In this document: piece after piece, positions 25,203 through 34,903 of the stretch | Numbering within the stretch: position 1 is the stretch's first letter | Layout of the letters: the number at the start of each line of letters is the position of its first letter | Source of the DNA: Variovorax sp. RA8 | GTDB taxonomy: Bacteria; Pseudomonadota; Gammaproteobacteria; Burkholderiales; Burkholderiaceae_C | Length of the DNA stretch: 64,000 nt | Direction of reading: 5' to 3' | NCBI RefSeq assembly: GCF_901827175.1 | Contig: NZ_LR594662.1 | Span: 3,162,001 to 3,226,000 of the forward strand | The notes under the pieces: generated by a model | Seen by the model: only the letters and a program-made list of their open reading frames with translations | Database searches by the model: none | Told to the model about the DNA's origin: nothing | Translations under genes and position numbers: made by a program

Positions 25203-26099
25203 TTACGCCTGCGGCGGCAGCAGGACCGACCGCTGCGCCTCCACCGTCTCGCGCAAAAATCCCCAGACCGCCTGCATCCGCGCCAGGTGCTTGCTCTCGG
25301 CCGGCATCGATATCCAGAAGGTGCGCGTGAAGTTTGCCTCGCCCGGCAGCACGGTGCGCAGCCGCGGATCGCGGTGGGCGAGAAAGGCGGGCAGCACCGC
25401 GATGCCCGTGCCGGCCGCCGCCGCCTGGTGCTGCGCCAGGATGCTGGTGCTGCGCAGCGCGAAGGCGTCAGGGCGGTACAGCTCGTCGAGGTACTGCAGC
25501 TCCTTGCTGAAGAGCAGGTCGTCCACGTAGCTGATGAAAGTGTGGCCGCGCAGGTCCTCGCGCGATGCGATGCGCGGATGGGCATCCAGGTAGTCGGCCG
25601 AGGCGTAGAGGCGCAGCACGTAGTCGGTCAGCTTGCTCACCATGACCGGGCCGCGCGCAGGGCGCTCCAGCGAGATCACGATATCCGCCTCGCGCCGTGA
25701 CAGGTGCACCAGCCGCGGCATCGCCAGCAGATCGATCACCAGCCTGGGATGCTGCTGTGCGAATCGCGCGAGCTCCGGCGCGAGCACCATCGTGCCGAAG
25801 CCCTCTGTGGCACCGATGCGCACCAGGCCCGACAAGCCCTCCCGCGCCGCCGGCGTCGCGCTCTCGATGGCGAGGAAGGCCCCTTCCATCGCCTCGACCT
25901 GCGGCTGCAGCCGCCGCCCGGCCTCGGTCAGCCGGTGGCCGCCGGCCTCGCGGGCGAAGAGGGCGGTGCCGATCTCCTTCTCCAGCGCCTGGATGCGCCG
26001 CGCCACCGTCGTGTGATCGACCGCCAGCCGGCGTGCCGCGCTCACCAGCGTGCCGGTGCGCGCCAGTTCCAGGAAGAAGCGCAGGTTGTCCCAATCCAT
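25203..26099 (-). CDS. LysR-family transcriptional regulator
   Basis: 298 residues. The N-terminal winged HTH is typical: MDWDNLRFFLELARTGTLVSAARRLAVDHTTVARRIQALE (residues 1-40), followed by the linker helix and a two-lobed ligand-binding domain from about residue 90 (LVRIGATEGFGTMVLAPEL). It is divergent from the valine-catabolism operon with 102 bp between starts, the standard arrangement for a LysR regulator controlling its neighbour. The co-inducer is probably a pathway intermediate (inference). Confidence 0.92.
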   Translation of the reverse strand: MDWDNLRFFLELARTGTLVSAARRLAVDHTTVARRIQALEKEIGTALFAREAGGHRLTEAGRRLQPQVEAMEGAFLAIESATPAAREGLSGLVRIGATEGFGTMVLAPELARFAQQHPRLVIDLLAMPRLVHLSRREADIVISLERPARGPVMVSKLTDYVLRLYASADYLDAHPRIASREDLRGHTFISYVDDLLFSKELQYLDELYRPDAFALRSTSILAQHQAAAAGTGIAVLPAFLAHRDPRLRTVLPGEANFTRTFWISMPAESKHLARMQAVWGFLRETVEAQRSVLLPPQA

Positions 26100-26138
26100 G
26101 CGTTGCGATTATGCAGATCCTCGGTGCGTATTTGTCTC

Positions 26139-26150
26139 TTGCCATGGCAA
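26139..26150. promoter_or_regulatory. Putative LysR operator in front of mmsA
   Basis: A perfect 12-bp palindrome TTGCCATGGCAA fits the T-N(n)-A dyad of LysR sites. It lies in a locally AT-richer stretch between the divergent LysR gene and mmsA, 51 bp before the mmsA ATG. The flanking TTTGTCTC and CAAAG extend a weak symmetry. Confidence 0.55.
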
Positions 26151-26201
26151 AAGTGCAAAGCTAGCATCGGTCGTTGAAGCCCCAACACAGGAGACACACC
26201 C

Positions 26202-27722
26202 ATGGATGCCACCACCACGCCCGCGACCCAGGTCGCCACCGTCAAGCTGCTCATCGGCGGCAAGTTCGTCGAGTCGAAGACCAGCGAATGGCGCGACATC
26301 GTCAACCCAGCCACGCAGGAGGTGCTGGCGCGCGTGCCCTTCGCGACGCAGGCCGAGGTCGACGCCGCCGTGGCCTCGGCCCAGGACGCCTTCAAGACCT
26401 GGCGCAAGACCGCGATCGGCGCCCGCGCGCGCATCTTCCTCAAGTACCAGCAGCTGATCCGCGATCACATGGGCGAGCTGGCCGCCATCCTTACGGCCGA
26501 GCAGGGCAAGACCCTGCCCGATGCCGAGGGTGACGTGTTCCGCGGCCTGGAGGTGGTCGAGCATGCCGCAGGCATCGGCAACCTGCAGTTGGGCGAGATG
26601 GCCAACAACGTCGCAGGCGGCGTCGATACCTACACCCTGCTGCAGCCGCTGGGCGTGTGCGCGGGCATCACGCCCTTCAACTTCCCGGCCATGATCCCGC
26701 TTTGGATGTTCCCGATGGCCATCGTCACCGGCAACACCTTCGTGCTCAAGCCCTCGGAGCAGGACCCGATGGTGACGATGCGCCTCGCCGAGCTAGCGCT
26801 GGAAGCCGGCATCCCGCCGGGCGTGCTGAACGTCGTGCATGGCGGCGAGGCGGTGGTCAACGCGATCTGCGACCACAAGGACATCAAGGCGATCTCCTTC
26901 GTCGGCTCCACCAAGGTCGGCACCCACGTGTACAACCGCGCCACGTTGGCAGGCAAGCGCGTGCAATGCATGATGGGTGCGAAGAACCACGCCATCGTCA
27001 TGCCCGACGCGCACAAGGACCAATCGCTCAACGCCATCGCCGGTGCGAGCTTCGGTGCGGCGGGGCAGCGCTGCATGGCGGTCTCGGTCGCGGTGCTGGT
27101 GGGCGATGCGCGCAAGTGGATTCCGGAGCTGGTCGAGAAGGCGAAGTCGCTGAAGATCGGCGCCGGCACCGAGAAGGGCGTGGACGTGGGTCCGCTGGTC
27201 TCGTGCGCGGCCTACGAACGCGTCACGGGGCTGATCGAGCGCGGCGTGGCCGAGGGCGCGACGCTGGAGCTCGACGGCCGCAAGCCCACGGTGCCCGGCT
27301 ACGAGAAGGGCAACTTCGTCGGCCCGACCATCTTCTCCGGCGTGAAGCCGGGCATGACGATCTATGACCAGGAGGTCTTCGGGCCCGTGCTGTGCGTGGC
27401 GGGCGCCGAGAGCATCGACGAGGCGATCGAGATGATCAACGCCAACCCGAACGGCAACGGCACTGCCATCTTCACGCAGTCGGGCGCTGCGGCGCGGCGC
27501 TTCCAGGAAGACATCGACGTCGGCCAGGTCGGCATCAACGTGCCGATCCCGGTGCCGGTGCCGATGTTCTCCTTCACCGGCTCGCGCGCGTCGAAGCTCG
27601 GCGACCTCGGACCCTACGGCAAGCAGGTGGTGCTGTTCTACACGCAGACCAAGACGGTCACGGCGCGCTGGTTCGACGATGCCACGGCGCATGGGCTGAA
27701 CACCACCATCAGCCTGAAGTAA
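26202..27722 (+). CDS. mmsA: Methylmalonate-semialdehyde dehydrogenase (CoA-acylating)
   Basis: 506 residues of the aldehyde dehydrogenase superfamily. Diagnostic blocks are [42 protein letters not shown] and the catalytic cysteine in [16 protein letters not shown] (near residue 290), plus [22 protein letters not shown] near the end, typical of MmsA. It converts (S)-methylmalonate semialdehyde to propionyl-CoA with NAD+ and CoA. An AGGAGA ribosome-binding site precedes the ATG. It is the first gene of the valine operon. Confidence 0.95.
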   Translation: MDATTTPATQVATVKLLIGGKFVESKTSEWRDIVNPATQEVLARVPFATQAEVDAAVASAQDAFKTWRKTAIGARARIFLKYQQLIRDHMGELAAILTAEQGKTLPDAEGDVFRGLEVVEHAAGIGNLQLGEMANNVAGGVDTYTLLQPLGVCAGITPFNFPAMIPLWMFPMAIVTGNTFVLKPSEQDPMVTMRLAELALEAGIPPGVLNVVHGGEAVVNAICDHKDIKAISFVGSTKVGTHVYNRATLAGKRVQCMMGAKNHAIVMPDAHKDQSLNAIAGASFGAAGQRCMAVSVAVLVGDARKWIPELVEKAKSLKIGAGTEKGVDVGPLVSCAAYERVTGLIERGVAEGATLELDGRKPTVPGYEKGNFVGPTIFSGVKPGMTIYDQEVFGPVLCVAGAESIDEAIEMINANPNGNGTAIFTQSGAAARRFQEDIDVGQVGINVPIPVPVPMFSFTGSRASKLGDLGPYGKQVVLFYTQTKTVTARWFDDATAHGLNTTISLK

Positions 27723-27732
27723 TCTAGGCTGC

Positions 27733-28887
27733 ATGGACTTCGAACTTTCCGAGGAGCAGCGCGCCTTCGCCCAGACCGCGCGCGAGTTCGCGCTCGCGGA
27801 ATTCGCGCCGCACGCCGCGCAGTGGGATGCGGAAGCCATCTTCCCGAAGGAGGCCATCGCCAAGGCCGGCGAGCTGGGCTTCTGCGGCCTGTACGCGCCG
27901 GAGCGCATCGAGGGCCTGGCGCTGCCGCGCCTCGATGCCACGCTGGTGTTCGAGGAGATGGCGGCGGTCGATCCGTCGACCACCGCCTTCATCACCATCC
28001 ACAACATGGCCACGTGGATGCTCGGCACCTGGGGCACGCCGGCCGTGTGCGAGCGTTGGGGCGCCGACCTGACCAGCGGCCGCAAGCTGGCCTCCTACTG
28101 CCTCACCGAGCCCGGCGCCGGCTCGGATGCCGGCGCGCTCAAGACCCGGGCCGAGCTGCAGGGAGGCGAGTACGTGATCAACGGCGGCAAGGCCTTCATC
28201 TCGGGCGCCGGCGCCACCGACGTGCTGGTGCTGATGGCCCGCACCGGCGGCGGCGGCGCGGGCGGTATCTCGGCACTGGCGGTGCCTGCCGATGCGCCCG
28301 GCATCAGCTACGGCAAGAAGGAACACAAGATGGGCTGGAACAGCCAGCCCACCCGCACCATCAGCTTCGACAACGTGCGCGTCCCGGCGGAGAACCTGCT
28401 GGGCAGCGAGGGCGAGGGCTTCCGCATCGCGATGAAGGGCCTCGACGGCGGGCGCATCAACATCGCGACCTGCTCGGTCGGCGCGGCGCAGGGCGCGCTC
28501 GATGCCTCGCGGCGCTACCTGCACGAGCGCCAGCAGTTCGGCAAGCCGCTGGCCAGTTTCCAGGCCCTGCAGTTCAAGCTGGCCGACATGGCGACCGAGC
28601 TGGTGGCCGCGCGGCAGATGGTGCGGCTGGCGGCGAGCAAGCTCGACGCGGGCCACGTCGATGCCAGCACCTATTGCGCCATGGCCAAGCGCTTCGCCAC
28701 CGACGCCGGCTTCAACGTCTGCAACGAGGCCCTGCAGCTGCACGGCGGCTATGGCTACCTGAGCGAGTTCCCGCTGGAGCGGCTGGTGCGCGATGCGCGC
28801 GTGCACCAGATCCTCGAGGGCACCAACGAAATCATGCGCGTGATCGTCTCGCGCAAGCTGCTGGAGGGCGATAGCGACATTCGCTGA
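27733..28887 (+). CDS. Isobutyryl-CoA dehydrogenase-type acyl-CoA dehydrogenase
   Basis: 384 residues with the full ACAD fold: an N-terminal helical domain (MDFELSEEQRAFAQTAREFA), the FAD-contact region YCLTEPGAGSDAGALKT, and the C-terminal GGYGYLSEFPLERLVRDARV with catalytic glutamate in ILEGTNEIMRVI. The sequence style (PHAAQWD, LFPKE-like IFPKEAI, GFCGLYAPE) fits the ACAD8/isobutyryl-CoA branch. Position between mmsA and the hydrolase gene supports oxidation of isobutyryl-CoA to methacrylyl-CoA. Electrons go to ETF and then ETF-QO, whose gene starts this window. Confidence 0.92.
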   Translation: MDFELSEEQRAFAQTAREFALAEFAPHAAQWDAEAIFPKEAIAKAGELGFCGLYAPERIEGLALPRLDATLVFEEMAAVDPSTTAFITIHNMATWMLGTWGTPAVCERWGADLTSGRKLASYCLTEPGAGSDAGALKTRAELQGGEYVINGGKAFISGAGATDVLVLMARTGGGGAGGISALAVPADAPGISYGKKEHKMGWNSQPTRTISFDNVRVPAENLLGSEGEGFRIAMKGLDGGRINIATCSVGAAQGALDASRRYLHERQQFGKPLASFQALQFKLADMATELVAARQMVRLAASKLDAGHVDASTYCAMAKRFATDAGFNVCNEALQLHGGYGYLSEFPLERLVRDARVHQILEGTNEIMRVIVSRKLLEGDSDIR

Positions 28888-28946
28888 GCTTGACATGCGA
28901 AAAGCGCACAGCCGAGCTCCGGACCCGAATCCCCGTACCTGAAAAC

Positions 28947-30062
28947 ATGACCGACCCTGTAGTTCTCTTCGATGACATCAAGACCGCCGGCGGCCCGCGC
29001 TTCGGCGTCGCTACGCTCAATGCGCCGGCCTCGCTCAACTCGCTCTCTGTGGCGATGGTGCGCCTGCTCACGCCCAGACTGCGTGAATGGGCGCAGGACC
29101 CGTCCGTGGCCGGCGTGCTGCTGCAGGCCGCGGGCGAAAAGGCCTTCTGCGCCGGCGGTGACCTGCGGCAGCTCTACCAGACGCTGCGCGAATGCGGGCC
29201 CGCGCGCAACACCTATGCGGAGGACTTCTTCCGCGAGGAGTATGTGCTCGACCACCTGATCCACACCTACCCGAAGCCCCTGCTGTGCTGGGGCCACGGC
29301 ATCGTGATGGGCGGCGGCGTGGGCTTGATGGCGGGCGCCTCGCACCGGGTGGTGACGCCGCAGAGCCGCGTCGCGATGCCCGAGATCAACATCGGCCTGT
29401 ACCCCGACGTGGGCGGCAGCTGGTTCCTGCGGCGCATGCCGGGACGCGTGGGCCTGTTCCTGGCCTTGACCGCGGCACCGCTCAATGCGGCCGATGCGAT
29501 CTTCTGCGGCCTGGCGGACCTCGTGGTGCCCCAGGACCGCAAGGCGCAATTGCTGGAAGCCATCGCGGCGACAAACTGGCACGGCGAGCCCCTGGCTGAC
29601 CGGGCCACACTCTCGCGCCTGCTGGCGCACGCGGGGCAGGGTGCGGAGCACCAGCCGTCGAAAGTGCGCGAGCATTTCGACACCATCAACGAACTGATGG
29701 CCGGTGACGACCTGCTCGACATCGCGAAGCGCCTGCGCGCACTGCGGTCCGAAGACCCGTGGCTGCAGGGGGCCGCGCAGACCTTCACCAAGGGCTCGCC
29801 CAGTTCGGCCGCCGTGTCCTTCGCACTGTGGCAGCGGGTGGCCCGCATGTCGCTGGCCGAGGTGTTCCGCCTCGAATACTGGGCCTCGCTGGGCTTTTGC
29901 GCGCACAAGGACTTCGCCGAGGGCATCCGTGCGCTCCTGATCGAGAAGGACCGCAACCCGAAGTGGAATCCGGCCGCGCTCGAGGACATCACGCCGGAAT
30001 TCGTCGAGGACCACTTGAGGCCGCGCGGCGAGATGCCGCCGGAGCTTGCAGCGCTCACCTAG
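28947..30062 (+). CDS. 3-hydroxyisobutyryl-CoA hydrolase (crotonase superfamily)
   Basis: 371 residues, longer than simple enoyl-CoA hydratases and the usual size for HIBYL-CoA hydrolase. The oxyanion and active-site segments are KAFCAGGDLRQLYQ, GIVMGGGVGLMAGASHRVVT and MPEINIGLYPDVGGSWFL, the last holding the glutamate and aspartate typical of the hydrolase. It releases 3-hydroxyisobutyrate from its CoA ester, preventing build-up of reactive methacrylyl-CoA. ATG 28947 was chosen as the family start; an in-frame ATG at 28890 adds atypical sequence. A dedicated methacrylyl-CoA hydratase is not present in this operon. Confidence 0.9.
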   Translation: MTDPVVLFDDIKTAGGPRFGVATLNAPASLNSLSVAMVRLLTPRLREWAQDPSVAGVLLQAAGEKAFCAGGDLRQLYQTLRECGPARNTYAEDFFREEYVLDHLIHTYPKPLLCWGHGIVMGGGVGLMAGASHRVVTPQSRVAMPEINIGLYPDVGGSWFLRRMPGRVGLFLALTAAPLNAADAIFCGLADLVVPQDRKAQLLEAIAATNWHGEPLADRATLSRLLAHAGQGAEHQPSKVREHFDTINELMAGDDLLDIAKRLRALRSEDPWLQGAAQTFTKGSPSSAAVSFALWQRVARMSLAEVFRLEYWASLGFCAHKDFAEGIRALLIEKDRNPKWNPAALEDITPEFVEDHLRPRGEMPPELAALT

Positions 30063-30111
30063 GACGGACCCCGCCCTCTCGTCCGGTACCCGCATTCACA
30101 GGAGACAACAA

Positions 30112-31008
30112 ATGAAGATTGCATTCATCGGCCTGGGCAACATGGGCGCCCCCATGGCCCACAACCTGCACAAGGCCGGCCACGTGCTGAGCGCCTTCGA
30201 CCTCTCCGCCGAGGCCTGCACGAAGCTCGGCGCAGAGGGCGTGTCCATCGCGCCTTCCGCCGCCGACACGCTGGCCGGCGCCGAGGTAGTGATCAGCATG
30301 CTGCCCGCGAGCCAGCATGTGGAGTCGCTCTATTTCGGCAGCGAGGGTCAGCCCGGGCTGCTGGAGCGGATCGCGCCCGGCACGCTGGTGATCGACAGCA
30401 GCACCATCGCCGCGGCCACGTCGCGCAAGCTGGCGCAGGCCGGGGCGAAGCGCGGCGTCGCGGTGCTCGATGCGCCGGTCTCGGGCGGCACCGGCGGCGC
30501 GATCGCGGGAACACTGACCTTCATGGTGGGTGGCGCCGCGGCCGACCTCGAGCGGGCGCGTCCGGTGCTGGAGAAGATGGGCGCCAACATCTTCCATGCC
30601 GGCGAGGCCGGGGCGGGCCAGACCGCCAAGATCTGCAACAACATGCTGCTCGGCATCCTGATGATCGGCACGTCGGAAGCCATCGCGCTGGGCGTCGCCA
30701 ACGGGCTGGATCCCAAGGTGCTCTCGGAGATCATGCGCCGCAGCTCGGGCGGCAACTGGGCGCTGGAAAAATACAACCCGCTGCCGGGCGTCATGGAGAA
30801 CGCGCCGGCATCCAAGGGCTACGCGGGCGGCTTCGGCACCGACCTGATGCTCAAGGACCTCGGCCTGGCGCAGGAGAACGCAGCCGCCGTGCGCGCGGCC
30901 ACGCCGCTGGGCGGGCTGGCGCGCAACCTGTACGCGGCGCACAGCCTGGCGGGGCATGGGGCGCTGGATTTCTCCAGCGTGATCAAGCTGGTGCAGAAGG
31001 CGGGCTGA
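30112..31008 (+). CDS. mmsB: 3-hydroxyisobutyrate dehydrogenase
   Basis: 298 residues. The N-terminal Rossmann motif is MKIAFIGLGNMGAPMAHNL. The substrate-binding loop DAPVSGGTGGAIAGTLTFMVGG and the catalytic lysine in GAGQTAKICNNMLLGI (near residue 170) are as expected, and the C-terminal FGTDLMLKDLGLAQENA is conserved. It oxidises 3-hydroxyisobutyrate to methylmalonate semialdehyde, the substrate of MmsA at the head of the operon. CAGGAGA precedes the ATG. Confidence 0.95.
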   Translation: MKIAFIGLGNMGAPMAHNLHKAGHVLSAFDLSAEACTKLGAEGVSIAPSAADTLAGAEVVISMLPASQHVESLYFGSEGQPGLLERIAPGTLVIDSSTIAAATSRKLAQAGAKRGVAVLDAPVSGGTGGAIAGTLTFMVGGAAADLERARPVLEKMGANIFHAGEAGAGQTAKICNNMLLGILMIGTSEAIALGVANGLDPKVLSEIMRRSSGGNWALEKYNPLPGVMENAPASKGYAGGFGTDLMLKDLGLAQENAAAVRAATPLGGLARNLYAAHSLAGHGALDFSSVIKLVQKAG

Positions 31009-31187
31009 AGCCAAGCCGATCGGCGCCGCCCGTGTGTGCGCGCGTGGCTGCGATGCAGGATCGCAACGCACTGGGGCGCCAACAATTGCACGTCCGGCCG
31101 CTGTTACCTGCGCGCCGCCTCCTGCGGACGGGTTCGCGCGCGTGCGAGTGCCTACGATTCGGCGTTGCGCTCGCGTCTGTCGTCCCC

Positions 31188-33053
31188 ATGAAGCATTTCC
31201 ACCGATTCCTTCGCTCCAAGCCCCGCCTGAGCCTCGCACTCGTCCTTGCCTTTGCCGCACTTGCCGGCGCAGCGGTGTTCTTTCTTCTTCGAGCTGCGCC
31301 CGCCGTCCACCAGTTGGAAGGGCCTGCACAGGCGATGCGCAGTGCGCCGCAGGCGTGGACGGCCGTCGAGAAGGACGGGTCCGAGCTGCTGCGCGATCTG
31401 CGTGCCGGACGTGTCGGCGCCGTGGGGCTCGCGCCGAACGCGCTCCTCGTCTCCACCACCGGCGGTGAACGCTACTTCGTCGTCGACGGCCGCGGCTCTT
31501 TTGCCGCGCTGGCCATCTCGCAGGCCCAGGCAACCGACGCCCACCCGTTCCAGCTTGTCGTGCTGCCGGACAGCACGGTCGGTGCACCTTCCGCGGACAG
31601 CCGTGCGCTCACGACGGCGCGCGACCTGGCCGCCATCTTCCTGCCGCTCTTGCTGGTCGCGGTCGTGGTCTACACCATGCGCGACTCGATCGGCGGCGCC
31701 GCGAAGCTGGTCGAGAAACCTGCGGATGTCGGCTTCGACGATGTGATCGGTGCCGGCGAGGCCAAGCATGCGCTGCAGGACATCGTCGATTACCTGAAGG
31801 ACCCGGGACGATACCGAGCCATCGGGGCGCGGGCGCCGTGCGGCGTGCTCATGCTCGGCGGTCCCGGCGTCGGCAAGACCCTCCTGGCGAAGGCGCTGGC
31901 GGGCGAGTGCGGCGCAAACTTCATTGCCACGAACGGAAGCGAGTTCACCTCGAAGTTCTATGGCGTAGGCGTGCAAAAGGTCAAGAAACTGTTCGAAACC
32001 GCGCGCAAGAACGCGCCGTGCATCCTGTTTATCGACGAGCTCGACGGCATCTCCAAGCGCACTTCGTCGGGTGCCGGGCCGGCCGAATCGGAGAGCAACC
32101 GCATCATCAACCAGCTGTTGGTCGAGATGGACGGGTTCGAGGCCAACGAGGGCGTGATCGTGGTCGGCGCGACGAACCTGGAGGAGCATCTCGACGAGGC
32201 GCTGCTGCGCGAAGGCCGCTTCGACCGCCGCGTCCACGTCAAGCTGCCGGACGTGCGCGACCGCTGCGCGATCTTCGGGTTGTACATCGGCAAGCTGCGC
32301 ACCGAGGGCGCGATCGACCATGAGCAGCTTGCCCGTCTGACCACCGGCCTGTCGCCGGCCACCATCGCGCACATCGTCAATCACTCGGCGCTCGTGGCCG
32401 CGCGCGCGGGCCGCCGGGCCGTCGCGATGAGCCACCTGATGGAAGCCATCGAGACGACGCGCATCGGCGAGCTCAACGGCGCGCAGCGCGCGCTGGGCGA
32501 GTGCGAGCGCCGCTACATCGCCGTGCACGAGGCCGGGCATGCGCTGGTCTCGGCGGTGCTGGGCTACGGCAAGGTCGAGAAGGTCACCATCCTGCCGCGC
32601 GGCGGCGCGCTGGGGGTCACGCTCGTGACGCAGGAGGAGGACCAGACGCTGGTGCTCAAGAGCGACATGGAGAAGCACATCCAGATGCTGCTCGGCGGGC
32701 GCAACGCCGAGCTCGCCGTCTTCGACGAGGCGTCGAGCGGGGCCAGCCAGGACCTCCAGCAGGCCTCGAGGCTGGCGCTCGACATGGTGGGGCGCTACGG
32801 CTTCGCCCAGGACGGCACGCTCTTCAGCATCGGCGCGCTCCCGGCGCAGCATGCCTCCCGGCAGATCTCGGCGGCAGTACGCCAGGCCAACCAGCTGCTC
32901 GAGGCGCTGAACCTCCAGTGCCAGCATCTGCTGCGCGCACACCGCCGGGCTCTGGACGCGCTGACCGAGGAACTGCTGGCCCAAGAGACGGTGTCCGGCG
33001 AGCGGGTGCTGGAGCTCGTCGGCGCGCGTGCGTCGGTGGCGCTCGTGGCCTGA
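31188..33053 (+). CDS. FtsH-like membrane AAA+ zinc metalloprotease, divergent paralogue
   Basis: 621 residues from ATG 31188. Two membrane segments (LALVLAFAALAGAAVFFLL near 20; LAAIFLPLLLVAVVVYTM near 155) flank a periplasmic region of about 115 residues. The AAA+ module has Walker A GGPGVGKT (near 226), Walker B CILFIDELD and an arginine-finger region LLREGRFDRRVHVKL. The protease module has the zinc site HEAGH (near 447) and the third ligand aspartate in SSGASQDLQQA. It is not the housekeeping FtsH: the sequence is diverged, GNDEReq-type motifs are altered, and it stands alone instead of next to rrmJ. It probably degrades membrane or regulatory proteins. Confidence 0.88.
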   Translation: MKHFHRFLRSKPRLSLALVLAFAALAGAAVFFLLRAAPAVHQLEGPAQAMRSAPQAWTAVEKDGSELLRDLRAGRVGAVGLAPNALLVSTTGGERYFVVDGRGSFAALAISQAQATDAHPFQLVVLPDSTVGAPSADSRALTTARDLAAIFLPLLLVAVVVYTMRDSIGGAAKLVEKPADVGFDDVIGAGEAKHALQDIVDYLKDPGRYRAIGARAPCGVLMLGGPGVGKTLLAKALAGECGANFIATNGSEFTSKFYGVGVQKVKKLFETARKNAPCILFIDELDGISKRTSSGAGPAESESNRIINQLLVEMDGFEANEGVIVVGATNLEEHLDEALLREGRFDRRVHVKLPDVRDRCAIFGLYIGKLRTEGAIDHEQLARLTTGLSPATIAHIVNHSALVAARAGRRAVAMSHLMEAIETTRIGELNGAQRALGECERRYIAVHEAGHALVSAVLGYGKVEKVTILPRGGALGVTLVTQEEDQTLVLKSDMEKHIQMLLGGRNAELAVFDEASSGASQDLQQASRLALDMVGRYGFAQDGTLFSIGALPAQHASRQISAAVRQANQLLEALNLQCQHLLRAHRRALDALTEELLAQETVSGERVLELVGARASVALVA

Positions 33054-33149
33054 AGAAGGTGTGAGCGAGCCCGTCCTGGGCAACTGTCAAAAGACCTCGG
33101 CGAAGACATCGCCTGTCAGCCTGGCGCCAAGGACCGCGTGCTATTCTTT

Positions 33150-33173
33150 TTGGGATCTGGACGACTGTCCCAA
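33150..33173. promoter_or_regulatory. Inverted repeat, possible TetR autoregulatory operator
   Basis: TTGGGA (33150-33155) and TCCCAA (33168-33173) form a dyad in the short region before the TetR ATG at 33186, where a self-repressing regulator would bind. Function inferred from position. Confidence 0.45.
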
Positions 33174-33185
33174 CAATTCTCGGCC

Positions 33186-33833
33186 ATGGTTTCACAACGG
33201 GAAAAGCAGGCGGATCGTGTGCCGCGCACACGCGTGGACAAGTTCGCCGAGCGGCGCGCCGAGCTCGGCGAGGCCGCGTTGCACACGCTGGCCACCCTGG
33301 GCTACGCCCGCACCAGCCTGCGCGAGATCGCGCAGAACTCCGAGTTCTCGCATGGCGTGCTGCACTACTACTTCAGCGACAAGGTCGACCTGATCGTCTG
33401 CAGCGTGCGCCAGTACAAGGCGCGGTGCGTCACCCGCTACGACCGCGTGACCGCGAATGCGGCCAGCTACGACGAGATGATGGAAGGCTTCCTGCGCGAC
33501 CTGGGCGACACGCTGCGCGACGAGGCCCACATGCACCGGCTGTGGTACGACCTGCGGGCGCAGGCGCTGTTCCTGGAGGCGTTCCGCGCCGACGTGGCGG
33601 CTATCGACAACAGCCTGGAGAACATGGTCCTGCGCGTCATGAGGCGCTTCTCGGAACTGGCGGAGGTGCCGCTGGCGCTGTCTCCCTCGGTGCTCTACGC
33701 CTTGTTCGACGGGCTGTTCCAGCATTACCTGCTGCGCCACTTGTCGGGCGACGAGGCTGCCGTCGAGGCGTTGCGGGCGGATGCGCGCAGCGCGATCGAC
33801 ACGCTGTTCCGCGTGGCCGCGCACGCCGAGTAG
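33186..33833 (+). CDS. TetR-family transcriptional regulator
   Basis: 215 residues if started at ATG 33186 (MVSQREKQADRVPRTRVD); the frame is open further upstream, but that would cover the promoter. The HTH is clear: FAERRAELGEAALHTLATLGYARTSLREIAQNSEFSHGVLHYYFSDKVDL. The C-terminal ligand domain is helical and unassigned. There is no obvious target gene besides itself and the FtsH-like gene upstream. It is convergent with the zinc-ribbon protein gene. Confidence 0.85.
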   Translation: MVSQREKQADRVPRTRVDKFAERRAELGEAALHTLATLGYARTSLREIAQNSEFSHGVLHYYFSDKVDLIVCSVRQYKARCVTRYDRVTANAASYDEMMEGFLRDLGDTLRDEAHMHRLWYDLRAQALFLEAFRADVAAIDNSLENMVLRVMRRFSELAEVPLALSPSVLYALFDGLFQHYLLRHLSGDEAAVEALRADARSAIDTLFRVAAHAE

Positions 33834-33845
33834 AGCAGGCAGGCC

Positions 33846-34574
33846 CTAGTAACCGAGCTGCAGCGGATTGCGCCGCGCCACGTCGCGCTGCGTCTGCTCG
33901 CGCACCGCGTTGCAATGTGGGTGCCTGGCGTACTGCGCCTTGGCGCACTGCGCCGCCTCGCAGCGCGCCGCTGCGATGAAGTTGAGATGCGCGCAACCGG
34001 GTCTCGGGTCGGCAGCACTCGGGCGCGCGACGAGCTTGCGGGACTCCTCCGTCCGCACCGTGCTCACGTCCCTGCCGCGGCGCGGCGGCGGCACCTGCAC
34101 CAGTTCGCCTTGGGTGGGGCCTGGGGCGACGAGGCTCTCGGCAGGGTCCAGCGCCTCCGCGGGGCGTACCGGTTCGAGAGGCAGGAGCCTCTCGTGGTCG
34201 GCCGGCGCCAGGGGTGGGCTTGCAGCATTCACCCGGCTCGCCGGGGGCGCCGGCACGGCGACAACAACAGCGGGCGGCCCGGATGGGGGATTAGGCACCT
34301 TGCGCGTCACATAGGCATACCAGCTCACGAAAGCCGTGGTGATCACCACCGACAACACGGCGAAGCGGATCCAGAAGGCGCGCGTCTCGATCGGCAGCAT
34401 CCCTGGCGTCGGAGCGCCCGGCGGCGGCGGCGCGTGCGGGGTCCGCAGCGCCTTCATGCTCTGGAGCGCGGACGGGCCGGTGGCGGCGAAGGAGGGCAGC
34501 TTCGCCGCGCAACCCTTGCAGAACTTGGCGCTCTCGCGGTTCTCGGTCCCGCACTGGTCGCAGACCACCTGCAT
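33846..34574 (-). CDS. Zinc-ribbon single-pass membrane protein in the cbp operon
   Basis: 242 residues. The N-terminus is a double-CxxC zinc ribbon (MQVVCDQCGTENRESAKFCKGC). A proline-rich stretch, one membrane segment (FWIRFAVLSVVITTAFVSWYA, near residue 75) and a proline/alanine-rich region follow. The C-terminus contains spaced cysteines (GCAHLNFIAAARCEAAQCAK). The family is not recognised. It begins 1 nt after the cbpM stop, so it is co-translated with the CbpA/CbpM co-chaperone pair and may work with it at the membrane; that link is inference. Confidence 0.78.
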   Translation of the reverse strand: MQVVCDQCGTENRESAKFCKGCAAKLPSFAATGPSALQSMKALRTPHAPPPPGAPTPGMLPIETRAFWIRFAVLSVVITTAFVSWYAYVTRKVPNPPSGPPAVVVAVPAPPASRVNAASPPLAPADHERLLPLEPVRPAEALDPAESLVAPGPTQGELVQVPPPRRGRDVSTVRTEESRKLVARPSAADPRPGCAHLNFIAAARCEAAQCAKAQYARHPHCNAVREQTQRDVARRNPLQLGY

Positions 34575-34575
34575 T

Positions 34576-34899
34576 TCAGATCTCCCGGGCGAGCCCCCGC
34601 GCAGTCAGCAGGGCCTTGAGCCGCCGCACTTCGTGCTGAAGATCCAGGATCAGCGCCGCCGCATCGAGGCCGACGCCGAAGTCGCGCTCCAGCCGGCGCG
34701 CATCGAGCGCGCATTGCAGGTCGGCGCTGTGGAAGCACCAGTCGCCCGGACGTTCGGCCGGGCCGCGCACCTCGATGATGCCGATCTCGACGAGTTGAAC
34801 GACCCAGGCGATCTCGGCGCCGCAGGCATGCGCGAGTTCGTCGGCGCGCAGCGGATGGGTGTTGCCCAGGGGAATGATGTCGAAGGATGGGCTGGCCAT
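34576..34899 (-). CDS. cbpM: Chaperone modulator CbpM-like protein
   Basis: 107 residues of the CbpM/MerR-like fold: LRADELAHACGAEIAWVVQLVEIGIIEVRG resembles a degenerate MerR helix-turn-helix, followed by the W-x-F segment and a C-terminal coiled coil (LILDLQHEVRRLKALL). CbpM binds the J domain of CbpA and restrains its co-chaperone and DNA-binding activity. The gene follows cbpA after 4 nt, the canonical order. Confidence 0.9.
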   Translation of the reverse strand: MASPSFDIIPLGNTHPLRADELAHACGAEIAWVVQLVEIGIIEVRGPAERPGDWCFHSADLQCALDARRLERDFGVGLDAAALILDLQHEVRRLKALLTARGLAREI

Positions 34900-34903
34900 G
34901 GCG

